Shown: one piece after another, positions 1-4,634 of the stretch
How positions within the stretch are numbered: the first letter of the stretch is position 1
Layout of the letters: the number at the start of each line of letters is the position of its first letter
Assembly: GCA_029933895.1 (NCBI GenBank)
Contig: JAOZNG010000097.1
Location: 1-5,048, forward strand
DNA from: an archaeon
Lineage (GTDB): Archaea; Altiarchaeota; Altiarchaeia; IMC4; QMZM01
Direction: 5' to 3'
Length of the DNA: 5,048 nucleotides
Position numbers and translations under genes: made by a program
The notes under the pieces: generated by a model
The model's input: the letters and a program-made list of their open reading frames with translations, nothing else
Told to the model about the DNA's origin: nothing
Databases searched by the model: none

Positions 1-111
1 AAAAGTTGCCGCACACACAACAGCGAAAATATCTTCGTGATTGTATCTAAACTTCTCAAAAAATCTTGGATTCATGGTTCCAGCGGGATAGTTTGTTTTC
101 TCTTGCATCAT
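1..111 (-). CDS. N-terminal fragment of an unrecognised protein, cut by the window edge
   Basis: The minus strand reads open from ATG at 111 (a second ATG follows directly at 108) to the left edge, giving 37 residues that begin MMQEKTNYPAGTMNPRFF. An in-frame TAG lies a little upstream of the start, so the protein begins here. A TATA-like stretch, AATAAAATA on the minus strand (about 137-145), is centred roughly 27 bp before the start, which would give an almost leaderless transcript and supports this ATG; there is no good Shine-Dalgarno. An in-frame TTG six bases upstream is a weaker alternative. The fragment is polar and aromatic at first (RFFEKFRYNHEDIF), then turns small and hydrophobic at the edge. 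I do not recognise the family. It is divergent from the tRNA gene. Confidence 0.55.
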   Translation of the reverse strand, partial: MMQEKTNYPAGTMNPRFFEKFRYNHEDIFAVVCAATF

Positions 112-224
112 AATCAACTCAACATCTTCTTTTGTCTATTTTATTCCCAAAACTAATAAGATAAGGAAAATCAAGGGAGTCAAAGACACCAACACCCTAA
201 TAGTAGCCCTATAATCAGTTTATT

Positions 225-297
225 GCCCCGATAGTGTAGTGGACTATCATGTGAGCCTGTCGAGCTTGCGACTCGGGTTCGAATCCCGATCGGGGCG
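225..297 (+). tRNA. tRNA-Asp (anticodon GTC)
   Basis: This 73-nt sequence folds as a standard cloverleaf. The acceptor stem GCCCCGA (225-231) pairs with TCGGGGC (290-296), and the discriminator base is G297, as usual for tRNA-Asp. The anticodon stem TGAGC (252-256) pairs with GCTTG (264-268, two G-T wobbles). The loop is CTGTCGA with anticodon GTC at 259-261, which reads Asp codons. The T stem TCGGG/CCCGA encloses the loop TTCGAAT (278-284). The D arm has G18-G19 and A21 but includes a T-T mismatch and a G-T pair. CCA is not encoded and there is no intron. The nearest TATA-like sequence, around 198-205, is weak. Confidence 0.96.
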
Positions 298-300
298 AGC

Positions 301-317
301 TTTTTTCTCTTTTTTTA
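301..317 (+). terminator. T-rich terminator of the tRNA gene
   Basis: Immediately after the tRNA come two T-runs (301-306 and 311-316) separated by CTCT. Archaeal RNA polymerase stops at such U-rich tracts without needing a hairpin. An inverted repeat (297-302 with 329-334, and 306-310 with 323-327) overlaps the tract and could add structure. Confidence 0.7.
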
Positions 318-371
318 CATCTAGAGATAAGCTCATAAATCCTCATCAACTAGGTTATTTAACAGCTTCTT

Positions 372-1193
372 TTAGAGTGGAATAGGATTCCCACCCTCCC
401 CCCGATCAGAAGATTCAAATCGTTTCTTAAAAAAATAATATGCTAAAGAATACACCAGCGCGCTAATAAAAATCTCGAAGGGATAATTCATCGCACCCCA
501 TCCAGCAATTGAGTCAAAAATCGGGTCACTATCTGGTACCAAAAGCAGTAGAAACGATGCTGTTGCTATAAAGAACCCAGAAACCATCAGGATCCTGAGC
601 TTATACAAAATAGATTCCCTTCGAATAATCACGAAGCTAGCCCCCCAATAGACGCTGTTGATGAAATCATGTGTCAACAGTATCCGCAGAGCCTCCTGAA
701 TCCTACCCTCTTTATGATATGAAGGAATGGAGAAAACAAACAAAGCAAGGAGGTATAATATGAAATTCTCAGCCCTAACGAGTATCAGCATATAGGTGAC
801 ATAAATCTCCACCCCGATTACATTCAAGAGAATATATCTGAAAGCCTCACCCGCCAGCCAATAATTAGATGAATCAACTAATCGGATGTCCCTGATGCTA
901 TCCAATCGAGCGATAAACGAGCCTATGAGGTTTAAAGCAAAAAATAGTATTGCAAAGACTACAAAATAACCCTCGTCCACAAAAAATATGATAAAAAGTA
1001 GAGGGAATAACATGCCAATTGAAGTAATCAACCAGCTGCCTACAGCATCCCTGGACTTGACTTCGAACCGCTTGGATCTAAGAGCGCGCAGCAACAAAAG
1101 TGATTCGAATACTATGTGCGCAGGAAACACTATGAAAAAATACAGGTAAAAAAATCTACCAAGTAAACCAGCTATATTGAATCCATCAAACAT
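372..1193 (-). CDS. Unrecognised membrane protein with about seven transmembrane helices
   Basis: The 273-residue protein starts at ATG 1193. I chose this start because GGGGTG (1199-1204) lies 5 nt upstream on the minus strand. A GTG at 1214 would add seven residues but has no ribosome-binding site. Hydrophobic segments fall near residues 14-35, 53-72, 76-95, 120-139, 143-158, 199-219 and 237-255. Charged loops (RALRSKR after helix 1, ARLDSIRDIR after helix 3, the long HKEGR...RRESILYK loop after helix 5, and the KKRFESSDRGEGG tail) fit an N-out, C-in seven-helix layout by the positive-inside rule. The loop before the last helix is acidic and aromatic (PDSDPIFD...GWG). No catalytic or binding motif stands out and I cannot assign a family; receptor, transporter or enzyme roles all remain open. 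The gene stands alone in AT-rich DNA, tail to tail with the tRNA gene. Confidence 0.8.
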   Translation of the reverse strand: MFDGFNIAGLLGRFFYLYFFIVFPAHIVFESLLLLRALRSKRFEVKSRDAVGSWLITSIGMLFPLLFIIFFVDEGYFVVFAILFFALNLIGSFIARLDSIRDIRLVDSSNYWLAGEAFRYILLNVIGVEIYVTYMLILVRAENFILYLLALFVFSIPSYHKEGRIQEALRILLTHDFINSVYWGASFVIIRRESILYKLRILMVSGFFIATASFLLLLVPDSDPIFDSIAGWGAMNYPFEIFISALVYSLAYYFFKKRFESSDRGEGGNPIPL

Positions 1194-1198
1194 ACAAA

Positions 1199-1204
1199 CA
1201 CCCC
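1199..1204 (-). promoter_or_regulatory. Ribosome-binding site fixing the start of the membrane protein
   Basis: On the minus strand GGGGTG ends 5 nt before ATG 1193. GGTG is the core of the archaeal anti-Shine-Dalgarno complement (GGAGGTGAT). It favours ATG 1193 over the upstream GTG at 1214. A short inverted repeat, CACCT-GAAT-AGGTG (1212-1225), lies just upstream. Confidence 0.5.
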
Positions 1205-1433
1205 AAATAAACACCTGAATAGGTGATAATCAGAGAATGTATTATCTTATGTACTGCCACATTATTTAATGAGACACCAGAGGAAAGAAATAAGCGGATA
1301 CAAACTGATACTTAAGCTCACTGATAGGGATGAACTCTTTTTCTTTAATATTCCTGTTTTTTCTTCGAATTAATATATAATAGATGTATAATAGGTTATA
1401 TTCAATTGGGCTTCGGTGGGCAAAAAAGAAAAA

Positions 1434-1444
1434 TTTATTAAATA
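1434..1444 (+). promoter_or_regulatory. TATA box of the small two-helix protein gene
   Basis: The sequence TTTATTAAATA, preceded by a purine-rich GAAAAA that could act as BRE, is centred about 30 bp before the ATG at 1470. With the usual 25-27 bp spacing, transcription would start within a few bases of the start codon. That fits a leaderless mRNA, and there is no Shine-Dalgarno. Confidence 0.6.
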
Positions 1445-1469
1445 AAAAGAATTCTTAATGTAATAATTA

Positions 1470-1658
1470 ATGAGGAAAAGCATCTTAGTTGTGGATTGGC
1501 TGCTGGTGATGATATTTACTTTAATGATAGCATCAAAATTTATTAATCCATCTTCCACAAAGGTTATTCAACCAATCTTTTTCGTTCTCATCACTATACA
1601 CGTCATCCAGCACTGGAAAGTTATTGCTCATTCATTTAAGGGATTGAGAAAGAGATAA
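1470..1658 (+). CDS. Small two-helix membrane protein, DUF4405-like (possible cytochrome-type)
   Basis: The 62-residue protein has two hydrophobic segments, near residues 5-23 and 33-53, a short linker (KFINPSSTK), and a basic C-terminus (KGLRKR) that is probably cytoplasmic. The second helix carries ITIHVIQHWKVI, with His44 and His48 four residues apart followed by Trp49. This recalls the conserved iHxxxHW pattern of the DUF4405 family, small membrane proteins thought to be flavinylation-associated cytochromes. The family link is an inference from this motif and the size. Heme binding is not shown, and a first-helix His is missing. A strong TATA box places the transcript start at the ATG, so it is probably translated leaderless. 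A hairpin and T-run follow the stop, so it looks like a single-gene unit. No redox partner is visible nearby. Confidence 0.65.
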   Translation: MRKSILVVDWLLVMIFTLMIASKFINPSSTKVIQPIFFVLITIHVIQHWKVIAHSFKGLRKR

Positions 1659-1662
1659 TCTC

Positions 1663-1688
1663 AAAACCCAGGCATCCAGGGTTTTTTT
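1663..1688 (+). terminator. Hairpin plus T-run after the DUF4405-like gene
   Basis: AAAACCC (1663-1669) pairs with GGGTTTT (1679-1685). After an A-A mismatch, GG (1671-1672) pairs with CC (1676-1677) around a CAT loop. The right arm runs into seven consecutive Ts (1682-1688). It lies 4 nt after the stop at 1658 and 16 nt before the next start, so it probably ends the upstream transcript. If the radical SAM gene is transcribed through it, it would be a leader structure instead. Confidence 0.6.
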
Positions 1689-1704
1689 CCTTCAAGGTAA
1701 GAAG

Positions 1705-2496
1705 ATGATTGAATTAATAAAAACCTCAGCTAGGCGGATCTATACACGAACACGAATTCCCGGCATAGATTATGTGATAAACCAATACGTTGGCTGTGAA
1801 CATGCATGCACCTACTGCTATGCGAAATTCATGTGCAGATGGAAGAAACACGGTAAATGGGGCTCCTGGATAGAGGCGAAGATGAACGCCCCAGAGTTAG
1901 TGAAGGAAATCGTTAACGGAAAAGTTGCTATGTCCTCTGTTTCCGACCCATACCAGCCAGTTGAGAAAAAACTGGAACTAACGCGACAGGTATTAGAGAA
2001 CATGGACAAGCACACGAGACTGGATATTCTGACGAAATCCGACCTCGTGCTAAGAGACATTGACCTATTTAAGGAATTTAAGGCAATTAATGTTGGGCTG
2101 ACGATTAACACCTTTAAGGGAAGAGAAAAAGAGTTGTTTGAGCCGAACCCGCCAAGCAACGAAGCGCGACTACGAGCCCTAAGAATCTTGAAAAAAAACA
2201 ACATCCCAACATACGGCTTTATAAGTCCAGTAATCCCTGGCCTAGTTGACTTAGAGCCGCTGATTGCAGAGTCTCGTGGTTTTGTGGATTATTACATAGT
2301 CGAGATGATAAACATGAACGCAGCTGGACATGAATTCAAAAAACTTTTGGTGGAGGATTACCCCAGAAACCACGAGATCACAGCCAATAAAGAGAAATTC
2401 AGGGAGTTCATTGAAGAAGTTAAAAAAATCCTGGGGAAATCAGGGACTAAAGCCCCGCAGTTGATTACGCATTATCCGAAACCCATAGTTGTTTGA
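1705..2496 (+). CDS. Radical SAM protein, SplB-like (COG1533) family
   Basis: The 263-residue protein is a radical SAM enzyme. The 4Fe-4S/SAM motif C31-xxx-C35-xx-C38 lies in GCEHACTYCYA. Other hallmarks of the COG1533 group are visible: SSVSDPYQPVE (77-87), LTKSDLVLRDIDL (109-121), and a segment near 146-180 containing EPNPPSNEARLRALR and the SPVIPGL signature of the C-terminal half of the barrel. The only other Cys in the protein is C44, so the distal catalytic Cys of true spore photoproduct lyase is absent. It is therefore unlikely to be a thymine-dimer lyase; its substrate is unknown. Members of this group are common, mostly uncharacterised archaeal proteins. The start at 1705 has AGGT six bases upstream. 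No partner gene is adjacent: a terminator precedes it and about 190 nt of non-coding DNA follows. The family call is secure, the function is not. Confidence 0.93.
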   Translation: MIELIKTSARRIYTRTRIPGIDYVINQYVGCEHACTYCYAKFMCRWKKHGKWGSWIEAKMNAPELVKEIVNGKVAMSSVSDPYQPVEKKLELTRQVLENMDKHTRLDILTKSDLVLRDIDLFKEFKAINVGLTINTFKGREKELFEPNPPSNEARLRALRILKKNNIPTYGFISPVIPGLVDLEPLIAESRGFVDYYIVEMINMNAAGHEFKKLLVEDYPRNHEITANKEKFREFIEEVKKILGKSGTKAPQLITHYPKPIVV

Positions 2497-2500
2497 TGGA

Positions 2501-2509
2501 GGAGGTGAT
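2501..2509 (+). promoter_or_regulatory. Perfect Shine-Dalgarno sequence without a clear gene
   Basis: GGAGGTGAT is a full 9-base complement to the archaeal 16S rRNA 3' end and lies just after the radical SAM stop codon. Downstream starts give only an 8-residue peptide (TTG 2513 to TGA 2539) or a 45-residue Ser/Thr/Pro-rich frame (TTG 2520 to TAA 2657). No ATG is suitably placed. Confidence 0.5.
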
Positions 2510-2532
2510 TAATTGTTATTTGAGCGCAGACA

Positions 2533-2598
2533 ACAGTGATACACCGGCAACCCTCCCCAAGAGACCCTCGCTCACTGTCAGTCACTTGATGCTATCAC
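2533..2598 (+). repeat. Overlapping inverted repeats in the 2497-2688 intergenic region
   Basis: ACAGTGA (2533-2539) is the perfect complement of TCACTGT (2572-2578). The overlapping GTGATA (2536-2541) is the perfect complement of TATCAC (2593-2598). The two pairings exclude each other because they share GTGA. The loop between is C-rich. I see no known riboswitch or C/D-box pattern. Confidence 0.35.
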
Positions 2599-2649
2599 GC
2601 CCCAGTAACACAACATATACAGCTAACTCCGTTCACCCCCCCCAGAGAG

Positions 2650-2657
2650 ATAAATAA
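2650..2657 (+). promoter_or_regulatory. TATA box of the ferritin-like/exchanger unit
   Basis: ATAAATAA sits about 27 bp upstream of 2678-2682, where the transcript would start just before the GGTGAT ribosome-binding site. It lies in the loop of a 6-bp inverted repeat, AGAGAG (2644-2649) with CTCTCT (2659-2664). Repeats that flank a TATA box this closely are a plausible repressor site, but this is inference. Confidence 0.5.
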
Positions 2658-2678
2658 CCTCTCTCCCATTAATTACAT

Positions 2679-2684
2679 GGTGAT
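2679..2684 (+). promoter_or_regulatory. Ribosome-binding site of the ferritin-like gene
   Basis: GGTGAT matches the archaeal anti-Shine-Dalgarno complement and ends 4 nt before ATG 2689. It supports this start over the internal ATG at 2713, which has no such site. Confidence 0.65.
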
Positions 2685-2688
2685 CTAA

Positions 2689-2961
2689 ATGCTTTCAAGA
2701 ATACCAATAAACATGGGGAAAATCAAAAAAGAACACATAGATAAAGAGATACTGAGGGTTGCTATCATAGCAGAACTAGACGCCGTGAACCTCTACGAGG
2801 AGATGGCTGCTATGACAGAGGACGAAGACCTGAAGGAGATACTCCTCGATGTGGCCAGGGAAGAGAAAACCCACGTGGGGGAATTCCAGACCCTCCTGCT
2901 GAAAAGAGACCCTGAGCAGGTAGCCGAGCTGGAGAAAGGGAGAAAGGAGGTTGAGGGATGA
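2689..2961 (+). CDS. Encapsulated-ferritin-type (EncFtn-like) small ferritin
   Basis: The 90-residue, mostly helical, acidic protein has two helices that match the half-ferritin of the encapsulated ferritin family. The iron-site residues of the Rhodospirillum rubrum EncFtn (Glu32, Tyr39, Glu62, His65, as I recall them) align without gaps to Glu29, Tyr36, Glu59 and His62 here, in AELDAVNLYEE and REEKTHVGEF. The Trp38 equivalent is Leu35. In that family two chains pair to build one ferroxidase centre, oxidising Fe(II), usually inside an encapsulin shell. About 90-100 residues is normal. The C-terminus (ELEKGRKEVEG) shows no obvious shell-targeting peptide and no encapsulin gene is adjacent. It has its own TATA box and GGTGAT site, and the exchanger gene starts 13 nt after its stop, so the two are probably co-transcribed. 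A generic rubrerythrin-like or other ferritin-like role is the alternative. Confidence 0.85.
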   Translation: MLSRIPINMGKIKKEHIDKEILRVAIIAELDAVNLYEEMAAMTEDEDLKEILLDVAREEKTHVGEFQTLLLKRDPEQVAELEKGRKEVEG

Positions 2962-2974
2962 GCTTAGAGAATAA

Positions 2975-3925
2975 ATGGTTTTAGTGGAGGCAGCCTTCAT
3001 AATTTTAGGGCTCTTGGGGCTCTGGTTTGGAAGCGATATAGTGGTAGACAACGCCAGAGACATAGCCAAAAACCTCGGGGTATCGGAGCTTATAGTGGGC
3101 TTAACCATCACATCCATAGGAACCTCCCTGCCCGAGATATCAACAAATCTAGCTGCAGGATTCAGCACCGCCGCAGGAAGAGACGCCTCCGGTCTTGCTG
3201 TGGGTAACATCATCGGGAGCGAGTTAAGCCAGATAACCATAATCCTAGGCATCGCCGGATTCATGGCAACGCTGACGACAACAAAAAGATCCCTGAGGAG
3301 GGATGGGATTATGATGTTCATAGCCCTCCTGCTGATGTATCTGGCCTGCATCGACACCAGGGTTTCCAGGGAGGAGGGAATGATTCTTGTGCTGGTATAC
3401 CTGACCTACATCGGTCTGCTGCTTATCCAGGAAAGGGTTTGGGGTAAATTCAGGGCAAGCAGGGAGCCGAAGAAGAACATAATCTGGAAGACTGTTCTCA
3501 TATTATTTGGTGTCTTGATTGTGGTATGTTCCGCTAATGCCATAGTAGACAACGGGGTCTTGCTGGTTGAGGAGGTGGATATAACAGAATCATTAATCGG
3601 GTTATTTATCGGTTTCGGGACAAGCATACCAGAGCTTAGCGTGACAGTTAAGGCTGTGAGCAAGAAGGCGGGAAGCCTCTCCCTGGGAAATCTGATGGGG
3701 AGTAACATAACAGATCCCCTGTTTTCCTTCGGATTAGGTGCCTCAATAGGAGGAGTGAACGTAAGTGACTCTGTGTTGGCATTCGACTTCGTGTACTGGG
3801 CTATGGCCACACTGGTTGCTCTGTTGCTGTTGTTTAATCACCTTAACCTCAACAGGAAAGAATCCTCGATACTGATAATCCTCTACGTGTTCTTCATGTA
3901 CTGCAGAATAATGTTCTTCCTCTAG
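2975..3925 (+). CDS. Sodium/calcium exchanger-like membrane protein (CaCA family)
   Basis: The 316-residue, roughly ten-helix protein has the two inverted alpha repeats of cation/Ca2+ exchangers. Repeat 1 has GTSLPE (49-54) and GNIIGSE (77-83). Repeat 2 has GTSIPE (215-220) and GNLMGSN (238-244). Glu54 and Glu220 are the expected acidic ion ligands. The family exchanges Ca2+ (sometimes with K+) for Na+ or H+ across the cytoplasmic membrane. A basic cytoplasmic loop (about 152-170, RVWGKFRASREPKK) separates the halves. The length is usual. Repeat 1 is unusual: the GSN motif reads GSE and is followed by LSQI rather than the common IFNI, so ion choice may differ. The start at 2975 gives a normal first helix; its ribosome-binding site is weak, fitting translation after the ferritin-like gene 13 nt upstream. 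Family assignment is firm; the cation is unproven. Confidence 0.93.
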   Translation: MVLVEAAFIILGLLGLWFGSDIVVDNARDIAKNLGVSELIVGLTITSIGTSLPEISTNLAAGFSTAAGRDASGLAVGNIIGSELSQITIILGIAGFMATLTTTKRSLRRDGIMMFIALLLMYLACIDTRVSREEGMILVLVYLTYIGLLLIQERVWGKFRASREPKKNIIWKTVLILFGVLIVVCSANAIVDNGVLLVEEVDITESLIGLFIGFGTSIPELSVTVKAVSKKAGSLSLGNLMGSNITDPLFSFGLGASIGGVNVSDSVLAFDFVYWAMATLVALLLLFNHLNLNRKESSILIILYVFFMYCRIMFFL

Positions 3926-3931
3926 ATGGGG

Positions 3932-3953
3932 AAAAAAGAAGGAGGGAAAAAAA
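3932..3953 (-). terminator. T-tracts ending the hsp20 transcript
   Basis: Read on the minus strand, T7 (3953-3947) and T6 (3937-3932) follow the hsp20 stop codon within about 30 nt. This is the usual archaeal termination signal. The 34-nt gap to the convergent exchanger gene holds no T-run for the plus strand. Confidence 0.6.
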
Positions 3954-3959
3954 GATGTG

Positions 3960-4454
3960 TTATTTGACCTCGATTTTTTTAACCTTCTTTTTGGCTTTCC
4001 CTGTTTTTGGTATATGTAGCTCCAGCACACCGTTCCTGTAGCTGGCATCTATCTTCTCAACATCCGAGCCCTCTGGAAGAGAGAAATATCGATAGAATCC
4101 GCTGTAGCTTCGCTCGAGCTTGTAGCTGCCTTTCTTGTCTCCCTCCTCGTGCTCCTCTTTCTTCTCCACCTTCACCTCCACCCCGTCTTCTGTGGCGTTT
4201 ATCTTGATGTCTTCCTTGTCAGCTCCAGGAATCTCCAAGACAGTCACTATCTCATCATCTGTCTCCCACATGTCCGCTAGAGGCTGCCTGTAGTTGCTCA
4301 GATCCCCTGACTCCCCACCGCTTAACATCGGGAATCCGATATCTGCTTCAAACCATGGACCTCTCTGCAGGACGCGGTCGAAGAATGAGTCCATCTCGTC
4401 CTGCATCCGCTTCATCTCATCCCACAGGCTTCTCCTGCGTTTACCCCAAACCAT
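3960..4454 (-). CDS. Small heat-shock protein, Hsp20/alpha-crystallin family
   Basis: The 164-residue ATP-independent chaperone holds unfolding proteins soluble as a large cytoplasmic oligomer. The N-terminal arm (1-55) is amphipathic and Met/Arg/Phe-rich (SLWDEMKRMQDEMDSFFDRV). The alpha-crystallin domain runs from about 57 to 150. It opens with QPLADMWETDDEIVTVLEIPG and ends with the signature ASYRNGVLELHIPK (137-150). The dimerisation-loop region (100-116) is very charged (EEHEEGDKKGS). The C-terminal IEV (161-163) is the I-x-I/V motif that locks oligomers. I place the start at ATG 4454 because GGAGGTGA lies 5 nt upstream; the upstream in-frame GTG (4463) is inside that site and cannot be the start. 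A TATA box and repeats upstream suggest regulated expression. The gene converges on the exchanger gene. Confidence 0.96.
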   Translation of the reverse strand: MVWGKRRRSLWDEMKRMQDEMDSFFDRVLQRGPWFEADIGFPMLSGGESGDLSNYRQPLADMWETDDEIVTVLEIPGADKEDIKINATEDGVEVKVEKKEEHEEGDKKGSYKLERSYSGFYRYFSLPEGSDVEKIDASYRNGVLELHIPKTGKAKKKVKKIEVK

Positions 4455-4459
4455 AGTAT

Positions 4460-4467
4460 TCACCTCC
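4460..4467 (-). promoter_or_regulatory. Strong ribosome-binding site of hsp20
   Basis: GGAGGTGA on the minus strand ends 5 nt before ATG 4454. It decides the start, since the in-frame GTG (4461-4463) is part of the site itself. Confidence 0.8.
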
Positions 4468-4468
4468 C

Positions 4469-4498
4469 TTGTTGTATACTCTATAGTATTGATGTATA
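4469..4498 (-). repeat. Direct and inverted repeats at the hsp20 transcript start
   Basis: On the minus strand TATACATCAA (4489-4498) and TATACAACAA (4469-4478) form a direct repeat with a 20-bp period, 9 of 10 bases equal. Between and overlapping them is the inverted repeat ATACT-ATAG-AGTAT (4476-4489). The block covers the transcript start predicted from the TATA box (about 4485), a usual place for an archaeal repressor to bind. It is a candidate operator only. Confidence 0.4.
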
Positions 4499-4507
4499 AC
4501 GTATTTA

Positions 4508-4516
4508 TTATTTAAA
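4508..4516 (-). promoter_or_regulatory. TATA box of hsp20
   Basis: TTTAAATAA on the minus strand is a near-ideal archaeal TATA box. Transcription would start near 4485, giving a leader of about 30 nt that carries the GGAGGTGA site. Confidence 0.65.
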
Positions 4517-4634
4517 AAGGGTTTCTGTTTATTGCTGGGGGGGATGAATCCAGGATACATGAAAGAGACGCATGCAAAGACCCCGGCAGATATGCAGGAA
4601 CCCGTGCTTTATTGCAGGAGGAACAGGTCAAGAG

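Noticed and set aside
225..297. Integration (att) copy of the tRNA 3' end inside the window
   Set aside because: I looked for a repeat of the T-arm and acceptor sequence downstream and found none in this window. No integrase is visible.
298..371. Possible C/D-box small RNA on the minus strand (TTGATGA resembles box C)
   Set aside because: No CUGA box D or second box pair lies at the right spacing, and the 1300-1335 and 2497-2600 spacers also fail this test.
1266..1454. Open minus-strand frame whose end reads like protein (PISELKYQFVSAYFFPLVSH)
   Set aside because: It has no ATG, GTG or TTG start and no ribosome-binding site, it lies in an AT-rich spacer, and its upper part crosses the TATA box of the gene at 1470.
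2520..2657. 45-residue frame downstream of the perfect Shine-Dalgarno
   Set aside because: I did not annotate it as a gene: it starts at TTG about 10 nt from the site, is Ser/Thr/Pro-rich with no hydrophobic core, and its stop lies in the next gene's TATA box. It is kept as a finding.
3926..3967. Thirteen-codon ATG frame directly after the exchanger stop codon
   Set aside because: It is Lys/Gly-rich only because it reads the A-runs that serve as the hsp20 terminator on the other strand, and it overlaps the end of hsp20.
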